From Anaerolineaceae bacterium (GTDB taxonomy: Bacteria > Chloroflexota > Anaerolineae > Anaerolineales > Anaerolineaceae), in assembly GCA_027348305.1 (NCBI GenBank), contig DAIEPS010000083.1:1-7586 (forward strand): a DNA stretch of 7,586 nt. Direction: 5' to 3'. Numbering within the stretch: the first letter of the stretch is position 1; each line of letters opens with the position of its first letter. The notes beneath the pieces were generated by a model. The model was given only the letters and a program-made list of their open reading frames with translations. It was not told where the DNA came from and searched no databases. Shown here one piece after another: positions 1-6,081 of this stretch. A program made the translations under genes and the position numbers.

Positions 1-889
1 CAAGTTCGAAGGGTTTATTTTTTTCCTGCATTTTTTTGTAGATGGAATAGATGTGTTTGCTGCGGGCTGAGATCTCAACTTTTACACCCGCATCGGAAAT
101 CAATTTTTCCAGTTTGTCGCTGATGGCCTGCATCTGCCGATCACGCTCGAGGCGGGTTTCTGACAGATTCTGAGCAATTTCTTTGTATTTTTCCGGGTTT
201 GTATACCTGAATCCAAGGTCTTCAAGTTCCCATTTTAATTGCCAGATACCAAGTCGGTTGGCAAGCGGGGCAAAGATATCCAGTGTTTCCTGGGCAATAC
301 GTTTGCGTTTCTTCTCGGGCATAAAGCCGAGTGTGCGCATGTTGTGAAGTCGGTCAGCAAGTTTGATCAAAATAACACGGATATCTTCACCCATGGCAAG
401 AAAAGTTTTACGTAGGGTCTCATTGGCAAGGTCGCGTCGGCGGTCGCGGGCGAGTTGTGAATCAAGCAATGAATCGTCCGCATCTGCATCTTTTGAAATT
501 TGCTCAAAGATCTCGGCATCATGCTGATCGGCACGGCTGACGCGCGGAAGGTGGGTCAGCTTCGTAACACCATCCACCAGTCGCCCGATCTCAGGACCAA
601 ATTCCTTGCGAATATCTTCAAGCGTGACCTTTGTGTCTTCAACCGTATCATGAAGCAAAGCAGCAGATACAACGATGGGTTGTACCTGCATCTCGGCAAG
701 AATAATGGCTACTGCAACACAATGGGTAATGTAAGGTTCGCCGGAGGCTCTTTTTTGACCTTCGTGAGCGGCTTCTGCATATTTATAGGCGTGGATGATC
801 ATCTCTCGATCGGCTACTGAATAAGACTCAGGTAGTCTCTCGATCAAGTTCTCAAGCCAGGGAGCCAGTTTTTCAGAACTGATCATCAT
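1..889 (-). CDS. rel: Bifunctional (p)ppGpp synthetase/hydrolase Rel, N-terminal part (cut by window edge)
   Basis: This gene makes and degrades the stringent-response alarmone (p)ppGpp in the cytoplasm. The 296 visible codons cover the HD hydrolase domain and the beginning of the synthetase domain; the rest, including any TGS and ACT regions, lies beyond position 1. Hydrolase residues all seem present: K46-R47 before SGEPYITH, H56, H80-D81 and E84-D85 (ALLHDTVEDT), and D179 with N183 in LADRLHNMRTL. An intact HD site argues for a bifunctional Rel/SpoT rather than a synthetase-only RelA. The synthetase domain begins near residue 275 (RSKHIYSIYKKM). Residues about 112-158, between GVTKL and LRKTFLAM, are some 25-30 residues longer than I expect and rich in acidic residues (DADADD). 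The start is one of two adjacent ATGs (889 or 886); a TAG lies immediately upstream in frame, and GGGTG at 893-897 is a weak ribosome site that fits the second ATG better. It follows the HAD gene by 40 bp. Confidence 0.95.
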   Translation of the reverse strand, partial: MMISSEKLAPWLENLIERLPESYSVADREMIIHAYKYAEAAHEGQKRASGEPYITHCVAVAIILAEMQVQPIVVSAALLHDTVEDTKVTLEDIRKEFGPEIGRLVDGVTKLTHLPRVSRADQHDAEIFEQISKDADADDSLLDSQLARDRRRDLANETLRKTFLAMGEDIRVILIKLADRLHNMRTLGFMPEKKRKRIAQETLDIFAPLANRLGIWQLKWELEDLGFRYTNPEKYKEIAQNLSETRLERDRQMQAISDKLEKLISDAGVKVEISARSKHIYSIYKKMQEKNKPFEL

Positions 890-912
890 CTACACCCGTT
901 TATAATCGCTAT

Positions 913-921
913 AGTATATCA
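913..921 (-). promoter_or_regulatory. Candidate extended -10 promoter for rel
   Basis: On the minus strand the 40-bp gap between the HAD gene and rel holds TGATATACT, an extended -10 element (TGn plus a 5/6 match to TATAAT). The start of transcription would fall about 17 nt before the rel ATG. No good -35 hexamer lies 17 nt upstream (TCAGCT inside the end of the HAD gene), as is allowed for extended -10 promoters. The site would let rel be expressed apart from the upstream operon. It is a short motif in an A+T-rich gap, so chance is possible. Confidence 0.35.
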
Positions 922-929
922 TCTCCGCT

Positions 930-1589
930 TTATTTAGCTGAATTGATTAATTCATGAATATCCAGATCCAAAAAGGAGTCAACAATTCTGGTAGCCAGGG
1001 ATAGATCAGTGCTTCTGGTGATTTCATTGGGAATGGCAATGCAGGGGATCCCAGCCGCATGAGCAGCTTTAATACCATTATGAGAGTCTTCAAAAATCAG
1101 TGCTTCTGTTGGGTTAATTCCAAGCTTTTGTGCTGCCAGCAAAAACAGGTCGGGGAAAGGTTTGACATTTTGAACATCATTGGATGTGCAAACGACATCA
1201 AAGTATTTTCTGATATCAAGCTTTAACAAATACCCTTCGATCCATTCACGGTTGGAACTTGAAGCCAGCGCCAGGGGCATGCCCTGACGCTTCAGGGAAA
1301 TGATGAAATCCAGTACGCCGGGCAGCATGGGTTGAGAATCCAACAACTCACCCGTGCGGGTGCGATTTCGTTCAAGGATCTCTTGAGGGCTGAGTAAACC
1401 ATTTATTAATTGGCTGAGATGTTTTGACGGGTCATAATAATCATTCCCGGTGCCAATGATCTTTTGATAATCTTCAATTGTAAAAAGGAATCCATACTGA
1501 CCGAATAATTCAATCCAAGCATTGCAACAAGGCATTTCAGTATCAATAATCAGACCGTCGAAATCAAAAATAATCCCTTTGAGCGCCAT
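930..1589 (-). CDS. HAD-superfamily phosphatase/phosphomutase, beta-phosphoglucomutase-like subfamily
   Basis: A 219-residue cytoplasmic HAD hydrolase with all four motifs: motif I DFDGLIIDTE with D9 (nucleophile) and D11 (acid/base), motif II ALASSSN with the serine near residue 110, motif III K143 in NVKPFPDLF, and motif IV E167-D168 in IFEDSHNG. A helical cap of about 70 residues (roughly 15-85) between motifs I and II places it in subclass IA with beta-phosphoglucomutase and small sugar-phosphate or phosphoglycolate phosphatases. The length is normal and nothing looks broken. The substrate cannot be read from sequence: DxD plus a cap fits either a mutase or a phosphatase, and members of this group are often promiscuous. 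The start ATG has AGGA at 1594-1597 only 4 nt upstream. It begins 22 bp after the oxidoreductase gene and probably shares its transcript, but a functional link to the dehydrogenase (for example repair of a phosphorylated by-product) is only a guess. Confidence 0.9.
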   Translation of the reverse strand: MALKGIIFDFDGLIIDTEMPCCNAWIELFGQYGFLFTIEDYQKIIGTGNDYYDPSKHLSQLINGLLSPQEILERNRTRTGELLDSQPMLPGVLDFIISLKRQGMPLALASSSNREWIEGYLLKLDIRKYFDVVCTSNDVQNVKPFPDLFLLAAQKLGINPTEALIFEDSHNGIKAAHAAGIPCIAIPNEITRSTDLSLATRIVDSFLDLDIHELINSAK

Positions 1590-1611
1590 AATGTCCTGTT
1601 CATTTTCGTTT

Positions 1612-2775
1612 TTATTTAAGCAATTCCTGGCTATTAAAACTACGCGTGGGCGATAATATCGCCAAGGTCTCTTTATCCTGATCGGTGATCGAGTTGGTTA
1701 CCAGACGGGTAAGCAATTCACCACAAGATGGGCCGAGCATGAAGCCCTGGCCGCATAACCCGACACCTAACAATAGGTTGGAGATTTCAGGAGCCCAGCC
1801 GAGAATCGGGAATCCATCAGGGGTCATGGGGTAGAGTCCGCGCCAGGTACGACGCACGCGGATATTCTTCAAACGCGGCATTACTTCTATCATACGGCGT
1901 GAAACCATGGGTAGAAAACTGCTGGTTTCGTTGACATCTTCGCCCCAGGCATTTGGGCTGGGGGTGATACAGAAAATGATCTGTCCGGTTATGTGCTGAT
2001 AGAAGTAATAATTGCTTGATCCTACTGCCGGACGGATATCCACGATCATAGGGCCAAGAAAACGGGCGACGGGTTCAGTGATCGCTGCTTCATGTGAATC
2101 GGGTTTTACAGGCAAATCAAGGCCGGTCATGGATCCGATGCAGTCGGCTGCAGCCCCGGCACAGTTTATCACAAAATCCGCCTGGTATTCAGCTTTTGAG
2201 GTTAATACTTTTTGAATGCGGCCGTGATCGGTTTGCATACCAATGACCGCTTCAGAAAAGTGGAACTCTGCTCCTTTTTCGAGAGCATGCGTATAGTATG
2301 CGTGGTTCGATAGCAGCGGTGAAGCACTGCCGTCGTTGGGTGAAAAGGTGCCCCCAATTAATCCGCGTGGATTGAGGTCAGGCACAATCTTTAGCAAGTC
2401 TTTTTGGTCGTACCAATCATTCTCAAGTTGATAATTCTTTTGGGTTATTAGCAGATTCTTTAGTGTTTGTTCTTCTTTTTCATGGTAAGCCACAAATGCA
2501 TAACCGCAGCGATCCCATTCGATATCGTCGCCGAAGACCTCTTTAAACGTGGAGAAGATCTCTATGCTGCGTTGGCAGAGGCGGATCTTGGCCGGATCGG
2601 AATGGGTGGCGCGAATGCCGCCGATGGCGCGTTTGTTTGATCCCTGACCGACACTTGAAACTGCATCGAGAACCAATACTTTCAAGCCTGCATTCGCGAG
2701 ATAATAGGCGGTTGGGGTGCCCAAGGACCCCGCCCCAATGATGATGACATCAAAATGATCTGATGGATGGGTCAT
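1612..2775 (-). CDS. FAD-dependent oxidoreductase, DAO family (catalytic subunit of an amino-acid/opine-type dehydrogenase)
   Basis: A 387-residue flavoprotein of the D-amino-acid oxidase fold, the group that includes sarcosine oxidase beta, HcnC, opine oxidase B and dye-linked proline dehydrogenase subunits. The FAD Rossmann motif is at residues 11-19 (IIIGAGSLG), with an acidic residue D37 closing the second strand. A GGIR segment at 52-55, a second FAD-contact stretch at 203-209 (INCAGAA) and the C-terminal signature TPDGFPILG ... GLCGQGFMLGPSCGE (about 318-353) complete the fold. The histidine that carries covalent FMN in heterotetrameric sarcosine oxidase (in an ARHDAV context) seems replaced near 152-154 (SPL), by eye. 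There is no signal peptide. Its ATG overlaps the stop of the 696-residue gene (ATGA at 2772-2775) and has AAGGAG at 2781-2786 five nt upstream, so the two are translationally coupled and very likely form one complex. It would oxidise a C-N bond; the substrate (sarcosine, proline, hydroxyproline, an opine or a D-amino acid) is not decided by sequence. Confidence 0.88.
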   Translation of the reverse strand: MTHPSDHFDVIIIGAGSLGTPTAYYLANAGLKVLVLDAVSSVGQGSNKRAIGGIRATHSDPAKIRLCQRSIEIFSTFKEVFGDDIEWDRCGYAFVAYHEKEEQTLKNLLITQKNYQLENDWYDQKDLLKIVPDLNPRGLIGGTFSPNDGSASPLLSNHAYYTHALEKGAEFHFSEAVIGMQTDHGRIQKVLTSKAEYQADFVINCAGAAADCIGSMTGLDLPVKPDSHEAAITEPVARFLGPMIVDIRPAVGSSNYYFYQHITGQIIFCITPSPNAWGEDVNETSSFLPMVSRRMIEVMPRLKNIRVRRTWRGLYPMTPDGFPILGWAPEISNLLLGVGLCGQGFMLGPSCGELLTRLVTNSITDQDKETLAILSPTRSFNSQELLK

Positions 2776-4862
2776 TTCGACTCCTTGCTGTTTTCACCGG
2801 CCAGAAGCCCAAGAGGCACTTCAATGAAGAGCGGACGCTTGGAGGGGTCAATGATCTTGTCGTTCGGTACGCCTTCTTCTCTGAAAATGCGCCTAATCAA
2901 TGAGGCACAGGTCTTTGCTCCGCAAGCACCCATACAGGCACGCGTGACGGTCTTGATCTCGTTGATATCCTTATAGCCTTGACGAATGAGAGCTCTGATC
3001 TCACCGGCACTGACGTGTTCACAGCGGCAGACGATCGTATCATCCGTGACATGGTTGACATATTGGAACATGGGTTGGGTGATCCGCGGCGATTGGATGC
3101 GGATGCCGGCGATGTGTGGAGCAGTCTCTTTATCCGTTTCGACCTGGATAATCATGGTGCGGTCACTCGTTTTAATGCTGTGGATATCAAACACATCGGT
3201 GTCACACAAAGAATTGCCTTCAGTATCCAGGATGGTGACAATATCATCCCGCGTGATCATTTCGCTCGAAAACTCGTACGGGATTGAGACAATCGGTTTC
3301 TCGGGGTTGGCGCGGTAATCGACCAGAGTGATGGCCAGACCGGGGCAGCCAGCCACGCATTTTTCACAAACTTCACAGCAATAATTGTTGCCGATAAAAG
3401 TCGGCACCGAACGGATATCTTTCTTATCCACCACGATCAGCCCGTGCGGGCAGAGTGAAGAGCAGGGATCGCAGGGGATCTCCTGGCTGCAGTGAAATAT
3501 GGGCACCACACCTTCTGGAAGGTTGGGCAGTTCTTCGCTGAAAACATTGCCTGGACGGGATTTAAGAATCTCGCCTGTGCGGTACCAGAGAGCCGGGATC
3601 TCTCCGATTTCCTGACCAAGGGCTTTCGCGATCTCCAGACCCTTGATCTTGCCAGAGAATATAGCTGCTGAAGCCTCGGCAATTTCTTCGGCATCGCCGG
3701 CAACAAAAGCATTCATCTTGAAATCAACTGCTTTTTGATAAAACTCAGAAACGGGGTCCAACCCAACCGCGATCAGGATCGCATCGCACTCAAACGATTG
3801 CTCGCTGCCCGGGATGGGAATGAACTTATCATCCACAGCAGCGATGCTGACGGATTCGACTTTGTCAGCGCCATTTGCGCTCAAGATCGTATGCGAGGTA
3901 TGGATGGGCACACCCATGCGCACCAGTTTATCTTTGTGCACCTTGTATCCGCCGCATTCGGGCAGCGCTTCTATGAGACCGATCACATTGATCCCGGCCT
4001 GCAGGGCGTGATACCCCGCGATCAGCCCTACATTGCCGCCACCCACGATGAATAGTTTATCCGCAGGTTTGACCAGGTCGCGATTGACCAGGGTCTGAAA
4101 AGCGCCTGCACCGTAGACACCAGGCAAAGTATTGCCCTTAAAAGCCAGGAACTTTTCTCTCGCACCACATGCCACGAGCAATATCTCAGGATTAACCAGC
4201 ACATATTCATTGCCATGCTTAAGAATGCCCACTTTTTGATCACTGTAAACAGCCAGGCAGGTGCTTTGAAGCCATATGTCAATGGACGGGTATTGAGTCA
4301 CTTCTTTTTCAAGGATGGTGGCGATGTCAATGCCGCGCGTGCCGGCATAGACTGCATCCGCAGAACCGAAGAAGCGGTGGGTTTGCAGCACGAGCTTTCC
4401 GCCCACACGGTGCTTGTCATCTACCAATAATGCGTGAATGCCCAGTTTTCCCAGCTCGATGGCAGCAGATAACCCGGCAGGGCCGCCGCCAAGGATCAGT
4501 ACAGGGACATTTATCTCAGGGACGGATTTGAATGAAGGTTGTGAATGGACTTCGGGCAGTACCGGGTGACCATCATTGGGGAAGATCTGCATGCCATCCA
4601 CGACCGTTTCCATACAGGCTTTGACGGGCAGACCATCGGCAATCACCATGCACTGCGAACACTGTCCATTGGCACAAAAAATCCCCAATGGGGATTTATC
4701 TTTATGGTGATGACCAAATACTTTAATTCCGTTGGCAAACAAAGCGGATGCAATGGTTTCCCCTTCAAGAGCAGGCAGCTTGTTGCCTTGCCATGAAAAG
4801 GATATAACTTTCTTAGTTGGAATGGTTAAAATTGGATGTTTTTTAATCCTGTGATCGGTCAT
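2772..4862 (-). CDS. Fused 2Fe-2S / FAD-NAD(P) / 2[4Fe-4S] / BFD-type 2Fe-2S electron-transfer subunit
   Basis: A 696-residue multidomain redox protein. Residues about 20-95 form a small 2Fe-2S domain of the SoxA-N/HcnA kind with C63, C68, C71 and C83. Residues about 118-420 form a pyridine-nucleotide-disulfide-type flavoprotein with two dinucleotide motifs, LGGGPAG (124-130) and GGGNVG (274-279), as in HcnB or sarcosine oxidase alpha. Residues 458-506 form a two-cluster ferredoxin: C458-x5-C464-x2-C467-x3-C471-P and C496-x2-C499-x2-C502-x3-C506-P. Residues about 610-655 are a BFD-like 2Fe-2S domain (C612-x-C614, later C647 and C652; C643 is extra). The aminomethyltransferase domain that ends sarcosine oxidase alpha is absent, so folate coupling is not expected. 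The likely role is to take electrons from the coupled DAO subunit and pass them to NAD(P)+, ferredoxin or quinone; which one is unknown. The ATG has AAAGGA about 4 nt upstream. In many relatives these modules are separate genes. Confidence 0.9.
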   Translation of the reverse strand: MTDHRIKKHPILTIPTKKVISFSWQGNKLPALEGETIASALFANGIKVFGHHHKDKSPLGIFCANGQCSQCMVIADGLPVKACMETVVDGMQIFPNDGHPVLPEVHSQPSFKSVPEINVPVLILGGGPAGLSAAIELGKLGIHALLVDDKHRVGGKLVLQTHRFFGSADAVYAGTRGIDIATILEKEVTQYPSIDIWLQSTCLAVYSDQKVGILKHGNEYVLVNPEILLVACGAREKFLAFKGNTLPGVYGAGAFQTLVNRDLVKPADKLFIVGGGNVGLIAGYHALQAGINVIGLIEALPECGGYKVHKDKLVRMGVPIHTSHTILSANGADKVESVSIAAVDDKFIPIPGSEQSFECDAILIAVGLDPVSEFYQKAVDFKMNAFVAGDAEEIAEASAAIFSGKIKGLEIAKALGQEIGEIPALWYRTGEILKSRPGNVFSEELPNLPEGVVPIFHCSQEIPCDPCSSLCPHGLIVVDKKDIRSVPTFIGNNYCCEVCEKCVAGCPGLAITLVDYRANPEKPIVSIPYEFSSEMITRDDIVTILDTEGNSLCDTDVFDIHSIKTSDRTMIIQVETDKETAPHIAGIRIQSPRITQPMFQYVNHVTDDTIVCRCEHVSAGEIRALIRQGYKDINEIKTVTRACMGACGAKTCASLIRRIFREEGVPNDKIIDPSKRPLFIEVPLGLLAGENSKESK

Positions 4863-4902
4863 AGGGTCCTTTGATCCGAGTTGTAGGATGCACTAAAACG
4901 AC

Positions 4903-4910
4903 ATTATAAT
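4903..4910. promoter_or_regulatory. Palindromic -10-like element in the divergent gap
   Basis: The octamer ATTATAAT is its own reverse complement, so it offers a perfect TATAAT on both strands (4905-4910 plus, 4908-4903 minus). On the plus strand TTGTAG at 4881-4886 lies 18 nt upstream, a weak -35; a transcript from here would give pfkA a leader of about 140 nt. On the minus strand no recognisable -35 stands at the right distance, but the position, about 40 nt before the 696-residue gene, is suitable. Either, both or neither use is possible. Confidence 0.35.
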
Positions 4911-4937
4911 GAATGGCGAAAAGTTTTAGCGTTTAGA

Positions 4938-4946
4938 ATTGTACCA
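4938..4946 (-). promoter_or_regulatory. Candidate extended -10 promoter of the dehydrogenase operon
   Basis: The minus strand reads TGGTACAAT, an extended -10 (TGn plus a 5/6 match to TATAAT). It would start a transcript with a leader of roughly 70 nt before the 696-residue gene. A TTGCAG hexamer upstream is spaced 23 nt away, too far for a standard -35. The call rests on the motif and on the need for a promoter in this divergent gap. Confidence 0.35.
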
Positions 4947-4961
4947 AAACATCTGATACTT

Positions 4962-4969
4962 CAGTACTG
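4962..4969. promoter_or_regulatory. Short palindrome, possible operator
   Basis: CAGTACTG is a perfect 8-bp palindrome within a looser dyad (TTCAGTACTGCAA). It lies just upstream of the candidate minus-strand promoter in the divergent gap, where a regulator of the dehydrogenase operon could bind. No regulator gene is present in the window, and a palindrome this short can occur by chance. Confidence 0.15.
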
Positions 4970-5021
4970 CAAAAAAGCCTATTTTCACTGCATCCTGTCA
5001 TGTGTTGATTGTTAATGCCAG

Positions 5022-5030
5022 TGATAGAAT
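5022..5030 (+). promoter_or_regulatory. Candidate extended -10 promoter of pfkA
   Basis: TGATAGAAT is an extended -10 element (TGn plus TAGAAT, 5/6). Transcription would begin near 5037, about 20 nt before the pfkA ATG, leaving just enough room for the ribosome site. TTGATT at 5005-5010 is only 14 nt upstream, too close for a standard -35, so the extended TG would carry recognition. Confidence 0.4.
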
Positions 5031-5045
5031 ATTAATGATTATTAT

Positions 5046-5051
5046 GGAGGA
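5046..5051 (+). promoter_or_regulatory. Strong ribosome binding site of pfkA
   Basis: GGAGGA ends 5 nt before the ATG at 5057. It is a near-perfect Shine-Dalgarno sequence at ideal spacing and fixes the start of pfkA. Confidence 0.85.
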
Positions 5052-5056
5052 CTTAT

Positions 5057-6025
5057 ATGAAAAGAATAGCGGTATTAACGAGCGGCGGTGATGCACCTGG
5101 GATGAACGCGGCGATTCGCGCAGTGGTGCGCACAGGGGTGTCAAAAGGCTTTGAAGTTTTTGGTGTCAAGGGTGGGTATGAGGGGTTGATCAACGGCCGG
5201 TTCATCCCATTGGGAACGCGGGATGTTGGAGGAATGATGCAACGCGGCGGCACCATGCTTGGAAGTGCCCGCAGCGAGGAATTCAAGACCGAAAAAGGTC
5301 AATTACATGCCATTCGATCGCTCAATGAAGCGCAGATCGAAGGGTTGGTGGTGATCGGCGGAAATGGCTCGCAAACAGGCAGTTTGATGCTGCATCGCCA
5401 TGGGTTTCCAGTGGTGGGCGTGGCTTCCACGATCGACAATGACCTTTACGGCTGTGATGTGACCATCGGTGTCGACACAGCCTTGAATATCGCACTTGAA
5501 GCCATTGATCGCCTGAAGACCACTGCTTCTTCACACCAGCGCGCTTTCCTAATCGAGGTTATGGGCCGCAAATGCGGATACCTGGCACTGATGGCCGCCA
5601 TCGCCGGCGGGGCTGAGAGTGTGGTGCTACCCGAGATCGATGTGGACCCCGAACATATCGCGGAAGTCTTAACCTCCGCTTATGAGAAAGGCAAGGAACA
5701 CGCCATTATCGTGGTAGCTGAAGGCGCCAAATACAACGCGAACGCGCTGGATGCTTATTTCACAGAACACCGAGAACGGCTTGGTTTTGATCTGCGAGTC
5801 ACAATTTTAGGACATACCCAACGCGGCGGCACGCCCAGCGCATATGACCGAATTCTGGCAAGCCGGCTTGGTGCGGCAGCGGTTTATGAAATGGTCAAGG
5901 GTAATTTTGGTGTACTGGTTGGAGAGATCAAGGACGAGATCGTCACCACACCCCTGGAAGAAGTGGTCAGCCATCCCAAGGAGTTGGATCGTTCATTGAT
6001 TGACCTAGCAAAAGTTCTCGACTGA
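5057..6025 (+). CDS. pfkA: 6-phosphofructokinase, PfkA family, with Asn at the usual Mg-ligand Asp
   Basis: A 322-residue phosphofructokinase, which phosphorylates fructose 6-phosphate to the 1,6-bisphosphate in glycolysis. It aligns with E. coli PfkA almost without gaps up to about residue 222, so numbering is shared. Present are G11 (TSGGDAPGMN), R72 (LGSAR), TIDND with general base D127 and D129, R162 (SSHQR), MGR at 169-171, E222, and the LGHTQRGG loop (251-258). The nucleotide motif reads GGNGS: N103 replaces the Asp that holds Mg-ATP in E. coli. G104 and S124 are unlike the Asp104/Lys124 pair of PPi-dependent enzymes, which favours ATP as donor. Allosteric-site residues R21, R25, E187, K211, K213 and H215 are kept; position 154 is Lys instead of Arg and position 54 is Thr, with Arg at 55. 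This suggests ADP/PEP control with changed detail. It is a single gene, transcribed away from the dehydrogenase operon and closed by the 6043-6071 terminator. Confidence 0.95.
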   Translation: MKRIAVLTSGGDAPGMNAAIRAVVRTGVSKGFEVFGVKGGYEGLINGRFIPLGTRDVGGMMQRGGTMLGSARSEEFKTEKGQLHAIRSLNEAQIEGLVVIGGNGSQTGSLMLHRHGFPVVGVASTIDNDLYGCDVTIGVDTALNIALEAIDRLKTTASSHQRAFLIEVMGRKCGYLALMAAIAGGAESVVLPEIDVDPEHIAEVLTSAYEKGKEHAIIVVAEGAKYNANALDAYFTEHRERLGFDLRVTILGHTQRGGTPSAYDRILASRLGAAAVYEMVKGNFGVLVGEIKDEIVTTPLEEVVSHPKELDRSLIDLAKVLD

Positions 6026-6042
6026 TTCTTATAAAGGGAATC

Positions 6043-6081
6043 ATAAGGCCACCTGGATTAGGTGGCCTTATTTTATTTATT
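6043..6081. terminator. Intrinsic terminator between convergent pfkA and prfB
   Basis: A perfect 12-bp inverted repeat (ATAAGGCCACCT at 6043-6054 and its complement at 6060-6071) encloses a 5-nt loop GGATT. It is followed on the plus strand by a T-rich run (6071-6081), which makes it a strong terminator for pfkA, 17 nt after its stop. The T-rich run overlaps the last codons of prfB (stop 6073-6075). On the minus strand the sequence after the stem is less T-rich, so it may stop prfB transcripts less efficiently. Confidence 0.9.

Noticed and set aside
500..820. Plus-strand open frame of 106 codons
   Set aside because: It lies opposite rel, which shows complete HD-domain motifs on the minus strand. 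The plus-strand protein has no recognisable features.
3437..3712. Minus-strand 91-codon frame
   Set aside because: It is a shifted-frame shadow inside the flavoprotein gene, in an alternative frame with biased composition and no motif.
2979..4055. Several plus-strand frames (2979-3287, 2986-3318, 3735-4055, 3814-4011)
   Set aside because: All are antisense to the 696-residue flavoprotein gene, whose cofactor motifs are continuous. None has family motifs or a supporting ribosome site that I can see.
1612..4862. Annotation as sarcosine oxidase subunits alpha and beta
   Set aside because: The alpha-like protein lacks the C-terminal aminomethyltransferase domain and has ferredoxin and BFD domains instead. 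The beta-like protein seems to lack the FMN-linking His.
5057..6025. PPi-dependent phosphofructokinase
   Set aside because: Position 104 is Gly and 124 is Ser, rather than the Asp and Lys typical of PPi enzymes. Only the unusual Asn103 departs from the ATP type.
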